Shown: positions 1 to 6,977 of the stretch, in pieces
Numbering within the stretch: position 1 is the first letter of the stretch
Layout: every line of letters starts with the position of its first letter
DNA from: CBDUJZ01 sp047629415
GTDB taxonomy: Bacteria; Myxococcota_A; Bradymonadia; REDH01
Assembly (NCBI GenBank): GCA_047629415.1
Contig: JBLHWZ010000052.1
Location: forward strand, 1 to 24,787
Reading direction: 5' to 3'
Length of the DNA: 24,787 nt
Position numbers and translations under genes: made by a program
The notes under the pieces: model-generated
What the model was told of the DNA's origin: nothing
The model's input: the letters and a program-made list of their open reading frames with translations, nothing else
The model's database searches: none

Positions 1-189
1 CCGCCGGTCCAACTCAAGTTCGATATCACTGCTGAGGGCTACATGGCCACGGAACTTGAGACCGCGCTTGCGCCGACCGACGGACCCATCTCGGCCCGCA
101 TGCGACGGCGCAGCTCGGGGCAGTCGACTGGCGGTCGTGTGGCGATTCCAGGCCGATCCGATCGTGGTCCTAGTCCCTACGATCGGTAG
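1..189 (+). CDS. C-terminal end of an unidentified protein (partial)
   Basis: Frame 1 is open from the first base to a TAG at 187-189 and gives 62 residues. The beginning reads as folded protein (QLKFDITAEGYMATELETAL). It is followed by a basic, Gly/Ser/Arg-rich, probably disordered tail that ends in SPYDR. I do not recognise the family, and the start lies outside the window. Its last codons (TAC GAT CGG TAG) resemble the end of the SDR gene at 3312 (TAC GAT CGC TAG), so both proteins end in YDR; this is probably coincidence. The 113 bp before the next gene shows no clear terminator. Confidence 0.5.
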   Translation, partial: PPVQLKFDITAEGYMATELETALAPTDGPISARMRRRSSGQSTGGRVAIPGRSDRGPSPYDR

Positions 190-302
190 AGGGGAGCCTC
201 CGCGACCGCTGCGGGCGAGTCCCTAAGACCACTAGAGACACGGCCAGGAACAAACCGGACGGGATTGCGGTCTACATTCGTGCAACTCATGCCTAGGACT
301 CG

Positions 303-1307
303 ATGAAGGCCGACGATGCCGAATGGTCCGCCCGCCAATTCGTAGCCGCGACCTGTGCGCTCTTTGCGCTCATCCCGACAGTCATGGTCTTACCACCTCT
401 CGTGACGGGCAGACTCTCGCTGGGGGGCACGCTCTACGGTCTGAGGCTTCTGATTGGCAGTGTCGGCCTCGTGGCCCTCGTCGCGAAGCGAAGGTGGGCG
501 CCCTACCTAATATTCACTGGGCTGATCGTCGGCGCCGCAGTCGGTGGGCAGCGACTCTCAACGACCGGCGTTGGCGGCCACTTCACGGGCGGCGACCATC
601 GCGGTTCGCTGGTGGCGGAACAGGACTTCATGGTCGTGGGCGCAACTTGGCTGCCGTTTCTTGGGCTCTTCGAGTCTCATGAGAACCGAGGGTTCGCAGC
701 CTCGATCGCCGCGCTTTCTAAGACGATCCGTGAGGAGGAAGGGAGTCTGCTCGGACTCGCTTTCGCTGGGGAAACCTATGTTTATCCCGCCGAGGGCGAG
801 CATCAAGGGATGCTGATTTTCCTGCTTGGCTACGCCGGCGACGTGCCCTCATTCTGTTGGGTCGTCGCATCTGCGGCGGCCCAAGTGGGCTGGACCACTC
901 ACTGCCCCTCATGCGGATTCACGGGGGCTTGGTGGGAGCCCGAGTGTAGTAGTCGCGTGCACAGAATAGCGGGCAACGCTCGCGAGCAGGGCCGCGTCGT
1001 ACTCGGCGGACTCTCCAGCGGCGCCCGAGGAGCGGCGACGTTGGTCACCGCTGGCCTGCACGACCTCGACGACGCCCTCCTGATCAGCGGAGGTGCTTAC
1101 GAAACGGGACCCGGCCCCTTCGCGCTCCTGATGATCTACGGCTTGGAAGACGCGCGCTTCCCCACAGACTTACTAGAGCGATACGCGGCGACCGCGGGCG
1201 ACAACGCGACCGTCGTGCCACGACCGTTCGGGCACTTCCTTCTGACGAAGGACTTCGAGACAGTGCGGAGCGAGATCCGCGCGTGGCTGCGCGGGTTGCC
1301 CGGCTAA
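303..1307 (+). CDS. Membrane-anchored alpha/beta-hydrolase-fold protein
   Basis: 334 aa. The N-terminus has three hydrophobic segments (about residues 13-33, 44-60 and 67-82), which would anchor the protein in the inner membrane. The C-terminal half looks like an alpha/beta hydrolase: a nucleophile elbow GLSSG (Ser238), a candidate acid in GLEDARFP (Asp283) and a candidate base in FGHF (His311), in the order expected for the catalytic triad. Residues 160-215 contain several Cys and Trp (CPSCGFTGAWW) and may form a cap. The ATG has an AGGA at 295-298, four bases upstream, which supports this start. It faces the methylase gene convergently, with 16 bp between stop codons. Substrate unknown; esterase or peptidase activity is possible. 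Confidence 0.75.
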   Translation: MKADDAEWSARQFVAATCALFALIPTVMVLPPLVTGRLSLGGTLYGLRLLIGSVGLVALVAKRRWAPYLIFTGLIVGAAVGGQRLSTTGVGGHFTGGDHRGSLVAEQDFMVVGATWLPFLGLFESHENRGFAASIAALSKTIREEEGSLLGLAFAGETYVYPAEGEHQGMLIFLLGYAGDVPSFCWVVASAAAQVGWTTHCPSCGFTGAWWEPECSSRVHRIAGNAREQGRVVLGGLSSGARGAATLVTAGLHDLDDALLISGGAYETGPGPFALLMIYGLEDARFPTDLLERYAATAGDNATVVPRPFGHFLLTKDFETVRSEIRAWLRGLPG

Positions 1308-1323
1308 CGCCCCAGGACGCTGT

Positions 1324-2205
1324 CTACCAGCTCATCACCGCGACTTCGTTGACCTTACCGCGAGCGCTAGACTTCGAGTTCAGGTTGCGTCGCGCCTCTA
1401 CGGTCTCGATCCGCCAACCAGCGAAGAGGGTTCGGACGAACTCGCAATCGCTGTTCGAGAGCATGACATAACAACCTCTCTGAGCGAGCGTTGCGAAGGT
1501 CTGCGCGAGATCGATCTGCATGGTCAGATCGAAGCCGCTCTTGTCGTAACTAGTAAAGTTGGCCGTCGCACTCAGCGGGACGTAGGGCGGATCCAGGTAG
1601 ACGAAGTCACCTTCCGAAGCGTGCTCAAGAACCTTGGAGTAGGAACCGACTCCGAGCTCAACTCCCTGCAATGCGCGAGATGAAGCGGTTAGCTTGCCGA
1701 CGTCATAGACGGACGGATTCTTGTAACTGCCCATCGGCACATTGAACTCGCCACGCTTGTTGACGCGGTAGAGACCGTTGAAACAGGTCTTGTTGAGGTA
1801 GATAAACGCAGCGGCACGTTGCACGTCGCTCATCCCGCGGGGCGCGTTCAGACGCGTGCGCATGCGGTAGTAGTAGGCCTTGTCGTGCTTGGTCCGATGC
1901 GTCTCGAGCAGCTCGACCAGCTCGGGGAGGTCATCGCGGATCGCCTTGTAGCAGTCGATCAACCTGGGGTTGATGTCCGTAAGGCGCGCCTCCTCGGGCT
2001 GCAGGTGGAAGAAGACCGCGCCACCGCCAACGAAGGGTTCAAAGTACCGATTGAACTCGGTCGGGAAGAGACCGGCGTAGGAGTCGAGTAGCTGCCGTTT
2101 CCCGCCGACCCATTTTATAAACGGGGCCGGGTGGGGAGCGGGGGCGGAGATCGAGTCGAGAGGTGTCGTTGCCATGTAGCGCGTGGGGTCAGTTGATGAC
2201 TTCAC
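1324..2205 (-). CDS. dam: DNA adenine N6-methyltransferase, Dam (D12 class)
   Basis: 293 aa, close to the usual Dam length (about 270-280) plus a short N-terminal extension. Visible motifs are FIKWVGGKRQLL and FEPFVGGGAVFFHL (SAM binding, motif I region), LNKTCFNGLYRVN, and the catalytic DPPY (in YLDPPYVPLS). This order is that of Dam/DpnM enzymes, which methylate adenine in GATC. No restriction endonuclease gene lies beside it, so it looks like an orphan regulatory or repair methylase. The start is ambiguous. A GTG at 2205 has GGTGG seven bases upstream; an ATG at 2175 (residue 11) has no Shine-Dalgarno but would also precede the conserved domain. GATC is frequent in the window, for example at 155, 160 and 181. 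Confidence 0.88.
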   Translation of the reverse strand: MKSSTDPTRYMATTPLDSISAPAPHPAPFIKWVGGKRQLLDSYAGLFPTEFNRYFEPFVGGGAVFFHLQPEEARLTDINPRLIDCYKAIRDDLPELVELLETHRTKHDKAYYYRMRTRLNAPRGMSDVQRAAAFIYLNKTCFNGLYRVNKRGEFNVPMGSYKNPSVYDVGKLTASSRALQGVELGVGSYSKVLEHASEGDFVYLDPPYVPLSATANFTSYDKSGFDLTMQIDLAQTFATLAQRGCYVMLSNSDCEFVRTLFAGWRIETVEARRNLNSKSSARGKVNEVAVMSW

Positions 2206-2287
2206 GCTACGTCCACCGATCTCACTTCGGAAATTATTTAAGTAGTTTCAGGCACTTACGAGAACTCCCGCAACCGCCCCCGCAAGG

Positions 2288-2317
2288 ATTATGAACACGC
2301 TCACGAGGAATACTCAA
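2288..2317 (-). promoter_or_regulatory. Candidate sigma-70-like promoter for dam
   Basis: On the minus strand TTGAGT (2317-2312) and CATAAT (2293-2288) are separated by 18 bp. The predicted transcription start would lie about 75-110 bp upstream of the two possible dam start codons. The match is by eye only. Confidence 0.35.
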
Positions 2318-2416
2318 CTTATCGGCGCACATTATCCGACAATGTAGGACGTGTAGGACAACCGGGTACGCCGCACGGTGGATCCGCGGTGGGGAACGGT
2401 GTGCTTGGGGCCCGTA

Positions 2417-2469
2417 GGGAAACGCGCAGCGGAGGAGGGAAACGCACAGCGGAGGAGGGAAACGCGCAG
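2417..2469. repeat. 20-bp tandem repeat, 2.65 copies, containing Shine-Dalgarno-like GGAGGAGGGA
   Basis: Unit GGGAAACGCGCAGCGGAGGA at 2417-2436, repeated with one change (GCGCAG to GCACAG) at 2437-2456, then a partial third copy at 2457-2469. It lies 43 bp upstream of the chosen SDR start. Each unit junction makes a purine-rich GGAGGAGGGA, too far from the ATG to act as its ribosome binding site. Confidence 0.85.
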
Positions 2470-2511
2470 ATCCCAATCGACCCCGGGCTAGACGCGCGCT
2501 ATGTCCGGGCC

Positions 2512-3312
2512 ATGCGATACGAAAACAAGATTGTCTGGATTACTGGCGGTGGAAGCGGAATTGGGCGCGCTATGGCGCTCGAATTCGCTCGTCAAGGCGC
2601 TAACGTTGCGGTTTCTGGGCGCAGGCTCGACCGCCTTCAAGTGGTCGCCGACGAGGTGACGGCGACAGGCCGCGAAGGAATGGCGATTCAATGCGACGTG
2701 ACGGATGAGGCTGCCGTCGAGGCCGCTGTATCCTCGCTCATCGATCGATTCGGCCAACTCGATGTCGTCGTTGCTAACGCTGGCTTCGCCGTCGCGGGAA
2801 ACGTCACAAAACTGAGCGCTGAGGATTGGCGGCGGCAGTTTGACGTCAACGTTGTCGGAGCCGCGCTAACGGCGAAGTATTCAGCACCCGAGTTGGAGAA
2901 GACCAACGGCCGCTTGGCGCTGATCGGCTCCGTAGCGGGCACAATCTCGATGGCGGGAACCGGCGCTTACTCAGCCTCCAAGTACGCCGTACGATCGCTC
3001 GCTCAGACACTCGCGCTGGAGCTTCACTCCAAGGGGATCAGTGTCACCCTGGTTCAACCGGGCTTCGTGAAATCCGAGATCGCGCAGGTGAGCAACGAGG
3101 GGGTTCACAACCCCAACCGTAAGGACCGCCGACCTGCCAAGCTGATGTGGGAGGCAGACGACGCCGCGCGGGTAATCGTCCGGGCCGTCTACCGACGGAA
3201 ACGCGAATTCACGTTCACAGCCCACGGTAAGCTCGGCGCGTTCCTCGGAACCCACATGCCGGGACTCGTGCATTTTGCCCTGACTCGCTCAGGGAAGGGC
3301 TACGATCGCTAG
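2512..3312 (+). CDS. Short-chain dehydrogenase/reductase (classical SDR)
   Basis: 266 aa from the ATG at 2512, where the Rossmann fold starts immediately (MRYENKIVWITGGGSGIG). It has the complete classical SDR set: TGGGSGIG nucleotide-binding loop (11-18), NAG (89-91), catalytic Ser140, and YSASK (Tyr153, Lys157), followed by PGFVKSEI. The SGRR after the second strand (about residues 35-38) suggests NADP(H). The C-terminal part (about 210-266), including RRKREFTFTAHGK, resembles SDRs that act on lipids or sterols, but the substrate cannot be told. An in-frame GTG at 2389 would add 41 residues encoded partly by the 20-bp repeat; this is unlikely. The gene's last codons and TAG form unit 1 of a 37-bp tandem repeat. 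Confidence 0.9.
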   Translation: MRYENKIVWITGGGSGIGRAMALEFARQGANVAVSGRRLDRLQVVADEVTATGREGMAIQCDVTDEAAVEAAVSSLIDRFGQLDVVVANAGFAVAGNVTKLSAEDWRRQFDVNVVGAALTAKYSAPELEKTNGRLALIGSVAGTISMAGTGAYSASKYAVRSLAQTLALELHSKGISVTLVQPGFVKSEIAQVSNEGVHNPNRKDRRPAKLMWEADDAARVIVRAVYRRKREFTFTAHGKLGAFLGTHMPGLVHFALTRSGKGYDR

Positions 3313-3428
3313 GCGGCTGACCAGTTCGCGGAAGCACCACGATCGCTAGGCAACTCACTCGCTGAGGGAAGCACTACGATCGCTAGGCAGCTGGCCCGCG
3401 CAGGGAATGCGCTACAATCGCTAGACAA
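3280..3428. repeat. 37-bp degenerate tandem repeat, four units, beginning inside the SDR 3' end
   Basis: Units are 3280-3316, 3317-3353, 3354-3390 (37 bp each) and 3391-3428 (38 bp). The best conserved core is CGATCGCTAGGC, at 3303, 3340 and 3377, with CAATCGCTAGAC at 3414. Unit 1 encodes the last residues (TRSGKGYDR) and TAG stop of the SDR; the other units are non-coding copies. Since 37 is not a multiple of three, the copies do not continue the reading frame. Confidence 0.8.
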
Positions 3429-3469
3429 CTGACCCACAGAACAGATACTCCCGCGGAGTAGCTCTCGCT

Positions 3470-4509
3470 CTATCTCTGTATGCGATAGCCGCAGTGATCA
3501 GGCGGGGCTGGATCATCGTTGTTGGTTCCAAACCAGAACCCGCGCCACTCTGCCTCGCCAGCAGTTAGTTCGACCACGCGCCCTTCAAGAACGCCGAGGG
3601 CTGGGTTGCTGTTTCCGCCGTCGATCGCAAACTCGGCGCGGCCCGTCTCCGACTGATACGCGTAAGTGCCCCAGTAGTTCTTGAATGTCTCGAACAGGAC
3701 GCTGGCGTAGGTGAGCTCGAACGTGAATCCGCGAATGATGAACTCGGCGATCGGATCCGCGCTGGTGCTCTCGCTTCCGTCGCAGTCCAACCTGGTAGTC
3801 TCCGACCATGTTCCGTCCAGAGAGTCAGTCCCGGCCTCGCAGAGCTCACTATCCGAAATTTCTGGGCACTCCCACCCAGACTCGGTGCAGACGGTCTCGG
3901 TCGGGGCCCCAGAGGCGTCACTACAGAGGGGCGTCGTACCTCCAGCCGCACTCGGTACGGTCGAAGGAACCCTCGGCGCAGAACAACTCGCCTCGGGCGC
4001 AGTTCATTGGTGCCGGGATGCCAGAACACTCCGAGACGCAGACTGTTGGAGACGCCCCGCAACACCAATTCGGCGCCGAGCCGCCAGCACATGACCAGCT
4101 TCCGAGAACGCACTCTTGTTGGCCTGTGTCGCCGCCAACGCTGTCGCAGCAAGGCTCTGGCAAACCAGGGCATGAGGGGCCGCATTCATCAAATCGAATC
4201 GGCATCTCAGGCGGGCAAGTCCAGGCGAAATCAATGCATACGCCTGGGAAGGAAACAGTCCTGCACGCAGTCGAAGCCGGGCGCGACGGCGCAGTCGGGT
4301 GCCGGGTCGCCGGGTGCCGGGTCGGTGGGGACATCCGATTATGTGTCGTCGGCCACATCAGCCGTGTCGGTCGACACATCGGTATCAAGCCGAACGTCGG
4401 CGTCGGCAGTCGGGTCGGTCCCGCACGCGGCGCACACGATCAGAGAGGCAGCAACAAGCAATCGGTATACGCGCTGGCTGTCGGTGAGTCCTTGCTGCGG
4501 CGTGTTCAT
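3470..4509 (-). pseudogene. Broken Cys-rich lipoprotein gene (one nonsense codon, two frameshifts)
   Basis: Three minus-strand frames join into one sensible protein. The start ATG at 4509 has GGAG nine bases upstream; a second in-frame ATG is at 4533. The N-terminus is a signal peptide (YRLLVAASLIVCAAC) and an Asp/Thr linker, interrupted by TAA at 4341-4339. The same frame then continues (SDVPTDPAPGDPAPDC) until about 4241-4258, where TTCCTTCCC suggests a 4-bp TTCC duplication. A Cys-rich domain follows in the next frame, with motifs such as PCCD, NWCCG and ECGWRYDAPL. It stops at 3921 near a CCCC run, and the last frame resumes (CSDASGAPTETVC). The end is a domain with little Cys (from LDGTWSETTRLDC to CGYRIQR), perhaps a beta-barrel. 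Function unknown. Sequencing error could explain an indel but hardly all three lesions. Confidence 0.7.
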
Positions 4510-4577
4510 AGGTTGCGTCTCCGTGGCATCCATCTAGGGAGCATGCTATTCCGCGACGACCAGACAAGGAAGGCCTC

Positions 4578-5042
4578 ATGACCCGCATTCTGCTCGTCTC
4601 TAGCGCACTGATCGCACTCACCGGCTGCAGCCGCACGATGCCGACAAATGAGAATGGCACGTTGACCCAATCTCGTTTTGACTGCGTCGATGTCGACCTC
4701 GGCAACGAGATCCCACTCTCGTTCGGCCAAACGACCGTCGACCAGCCCAACGAAATGACCGGGTCCTGCGGCGGTGACGCCTCGCCTGACCTGACGTTCC
4801 TGTGGACCGCTCCAGCCGGCGGCGTCTACGTATTCGACACATTGGGCTCGAGCTTCGATACGCTCATTTACGCCACCGTAGGGTCCTGCTCGAGTGACGA
4901 ACTCGACTGCAACGACGACTCTCCCGGCTCGATCAGCTCCGTCCTGACAATCCAGGCCGAAGCCGGCGCCCAGATCGTCTTGACCGTCGACGGGTTCGGC
5001 TCGAGTTCGGGCGACTTCCGACTTCAGATCAACGAGATCTAG
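4578..5042 (+). CDS. Small secreted lipoprotein with PPC-like domain
   Basis: 154 aa. It has a lipoprotein signal peptide ending in the lipobox LTGC (Cys17), so it is predicted to be lipidated and exposed on the envelope. The rest (TFLWTAPAGGVYVFDTLGS, SFDTLIYATVGSC, DELDCNDDS, IVLTVDGFGSSSGDFRLQI) has the pattern of bacterial pre-peptidase C-terminal (PPC) beta-sandwich domains: a W-T/AP-G-Y-F-D-T strand, an FDTLIY strand, and a C-terminal VDG.GSSSGDF strand. AAGGAAGG lies just upstream of the ATG. The gene diverges from the broken lipoprotein gene, whose start is 68 bp away. After its TAG stop the same frame stays open through an 18-bp repeat into the acyl-CoA synthetase. Confidence 0.78.
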   Translation: MTRILLVSSALIALTGCSRTMPTNENGTLTQSRFDCVDVDLGNEIPLSFGQTTVDQPNEMTGSCGGDASPDLTFLWTAPAGGVYVFDTLGSSFDTLIYATVGSCSSDELDCNDDSPGSISSVLTIQAEAGAQIVLTVDGFGSSSGDFRLQINEI

Positions 5043-5060
5043 GGGTTAGCCGGTCGGACG

Positions 5061-5186
5061 ACCTCCCCCGTTTGGTCGACCTCCCCCGTTTGGTCGACCT
5101 CCCCTGTTCGGACGACCTCCCCTGTTCGAGCGACCTCCCCTGTCCGAGCAACCTCCCCTGTCCGAGCAACCTCCCCTGTTCGAGCA
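5061..5186. repeat. 18-bp tandem repeat, seven units
   Basis: Seven contiguous 18-bp units start at 5061, 5079, 5097, 5115, 5133, 5151 and 5169. Consensus is ACCTCCCCTGTTCGAGCG. Units 1-2 carry the CCCCCGTTTGGTCG variant and units 5-6 carry GTCCGAGCA, so the array shows a left-to-right series of variants. There are no spacers, so it is not a CRISPR. In the frame shared by both flanking genes it would encode hexapeptides of the type TSPVRA, without a stop or an ATG/GTG/TTG codon. Confidence 0.92.
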
Positions 5187-5201
5187 ATCGCAAGGGGCCG
5201 C

Positions 5202-6713
5202 ATGACCGCACGACCACACGTCGATCGCCTCTTCGCACGTCTTCGCCCGGACAACGCGCAAATCGCGTTCCGGCTAGGCGACAGGTCATTGACCTACGCG
5301 GAACTCGACGCCGCCGCTCGCTCGTTCGCCTCGGGCCTTGCTGCGCTTGGCGTGCGCCCAGGTGACCGAATCGCCTGCCTTCTCCCCACCGGCCTCGAGC
5401 TCGCGGTCGCTCTCTTCGGGACTTACCACCTCGGCGCGATCTTCGTTCCGATCAACACGCGCTACCGGGACGAAGAGGTCTCCCACATCCTCGAAGATTG
5501 CACCCCAACACTCGTCATCGTGTCGGCGGAGACCCCGCAATTTCCGATGCTTCGGCGGCTTGCAACGAAGGGTGTCGCGGTTCGGCGCGTGGTTGTCGGA
5601 GACTCCGATGGCGACCTGTCTTGGGCAGCTATCGTCGCCACCAGACCGACCAAGACTGCGCCACAGCCGGAAGATGAAGATCTCGCTCTCCTGATCTATA
5701 CCTCTGGCACCACCGGCCGGAGCAAAGGCGTCGAGCTTCCGTTCCGGGCCGTTACCGGCAACATCCACGCGCTGACCTCGCTCTGGCAATGGACGGCTGA
5801 CGACGTACTGGTTCTCGCGCTGCCGCTCTTTCACGTTCACGGGCTCTGCATCGGTGTGCACGGCACCGTCATTCAGGGCTGCAGCAGCGTGATGCTGCCC
5901 AAGTTCGACCCACAAGCGGTCGCGTCTGCTGTAGACGCGGGAGGCACCATCTTCATGGGTGTGCCCACTATGTACGCCCTGCTGGCGAACGCGATGGACG
6001 AGGACGATTCGATCGCGCCCAGGCTTCGCAAAGCGCGTCTCCTCACATCAGGATCCGCGGCACTATCCGTGAATCACTTCGAACGATTTGAAAAGGAAAC
6101 CGGCCATCGGATTCTCGAGCGTTACGGTATGTCGGAGACCCTGATCACGCTGTCGAATCCGCATGACGGCGAGCGGCGACGAGGCAGCGTCGGCAAGCCC
6201 GTGCCCGGTGTTGAAGCGCGGGTCGTCGACGATGATTTCGCAGACGTGAAGCCCGGTGAAGTCGGGCAGATTCTAGTGCGAGGCCAGAGCTTGCTCCGAG
6301 GCTACTGGGGCCAACCTGGGAAGACGGCCGAGTCCTTCCGCGACGGCTGGTTCATCACAGGCGACGCCGCCACGATCGCCGAGGATGGATACATCAGCAT
6401 CGTGGGACGCCGCTCGACCGACATCATCAAGTCTGGCGGCTACAAGATCTCGGCCAGAGAGATCGAGGAGGTCATCGAGCGGTGCCCCGGAGTTACCGAG
6501 GTCGCGGTCGTCGGCAGAGCGCATGAGGTGTGGGGCGAGGAGATCATCGCCTACGTCGTCCTCCGCAACAGCACAGAGGACACGGTCCGCAGCACGATCA
6601 ACGACGCCTGCGAGCGCTGCCTGGCGGACTACAAGAAGGTCCGCAAGGTCCGGTTCGTCGAAGAACTCCCGCGCAACGCGTTAGGCAAGATCCAAAAGGC
6701 GAAGCTGCCTTAG
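5202..6713 (+). CDS. AMP-forming acyl-CoA synthetase, MatB/ACSF3 (malonyl-CoA synthetase)-like
   Basis: 503 aa, the normal length for this family. Adenylate-forming motifs are all present: YTSGTTGRSKG (166-176), LERYGMSE (305-312), TGD (386-388), the hinge GRRSTDIIKSGGYKIS (402-417), and the C-terminal catalytic Lys in NALGKIQK (Lys496). LPLFHVHG and SNPHDGERRRGSVG resemble malonyl-CoA synthetases, so a short dicarboxylic acid (malonate or methylmalonate) is the likeliest substrate; a short or medium-chain acid is the alternative. The reaction would be acid + ATP + CoA to acyl-CoA + AMP + PPi in the cytoplasm. AGGGG at 5193-5197 is five bases upstream of the ATG. It follows the lipoprotein and its 18-bp repeat on the same strand. 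Confidence 0.9.
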   Translation: MTARPHVDRLFARLRPDNAQIAFRLGDRSLTYAELDAAARSFASGLAALGVRPGDRIACLLPTGLELAVALFGTYHLGAIFVPINTRYRDEEVSHILEDCTPTLVIVSAETPQFPMLRRLATKGVAVRRVVVGDSDGDLSWAAIVATRPTKTAPQPEDEDLALLIYTSGTTGRSKGVELPFRAVTGNIHALTSLWQWTADDVLVLALPLFHVHGLCIGVHGTVIQGCSSVMLPKFDPQAVASAVDAGGTIFMGVPTMYALLANAMDEDDSIAPRLRKARLLTSGSAALSVNHFERFEKETGHRILERYGMSETLITLSNPHDGERRRGSVGKPVPGVEARVVDDDFADVKPGEVGQILVRGQSLLRGYWGQPGKTAESFRDGWFITGDAATIAEDGYISIVGRRSTDIIKSGGYKISAREIEEVIERCPGVTEVAVVGRAHEVWGEEIIAYVVLRNSTEDTVRSTINDACERCLADYKKVRKVRFVEELPRNALGKIQKAKLP

Positions 6714-6714
6714 G

Positions 6715-6780
6715 CGATTCGGCTAGCGCCAGAGCCAGCCCGCGCGATACGTCGACCCGACACGACTCGGCGCCGAATCG
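6715..6780. repeat. 9-bp inverted repeat after the acyl-CoA synthetase gene
   Basis: CGATTCGGC at 6715-6723 and its exact reverse complement GCCGAATCG at 6772-6780 begin two bases after the stop codon, in the 264-bp convergent gap before the decayed lipoprotein gene. The 48-base loop and lack of a T-run make it a poor intrinsic terminator. Confidence 0.4.
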
Positions 6781-6977
6781 ATCGGTCAGACGTGTGCCAC
6801 GCTGGGCACGATTCGCTGGGGCTCATGATGCCCCCTACGGGTACTCGAATCGGAAGGCCGTACTCGATGCGGATCCGCGAACGAGCCTGGCCGCGGCTAT
6901 CTCCGGCCCGTCGCGCGCCCCTCGAACCGTAACCACGACGGTACCACCTAGTACGCCGCCGAGTCCTCGCGGATGTC

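Larger units (their letters stand above)
2206..2511. other. Divergent intergenic region between dam and SDR
   Basis: 306 bp separate the divergent dam and SDR genes. The region holds a candidate minus-strand promoter for dam (2288-2317) and a 20-bp tandem repeat (2417-2469). No credible coding region was seen: the short reading frames on either strand have no recognisable composition or Shine-Dalgarno. An in-frame upstream extension of the SDR exists from a GTG at 2389, but it crosses the repeat and was not accepted. Confidence 0.6.

Noticed and set aside
1324..2205. Restriction-modification system
   Set aside because: Only the methylase is present; neither neighbour resembles an endonuclease.
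3808..4581. A plus-strand 257-aa reading frame opposite the broken lipoprotein gene; it even overlaps the next gene's ATG in ATGA
   Set aside because: Its composition (Arg/His/Ser/Gln-rich) is that of a shadow frame, it has no Shine-Dalgarno, and the minus strand shows a signal peptide and ordered Cys spacing.
5061..5186. CRISPR-like array
   Set aside because: The 18-bp units are contiguous with no spacers and are degenerate.
6715..6780. Intrinsic terminator after the acyl-CoA synthetase
   Set aside because: The 48-base loop and the absence of a T-run do not fit; listed only as an inverted repeat.
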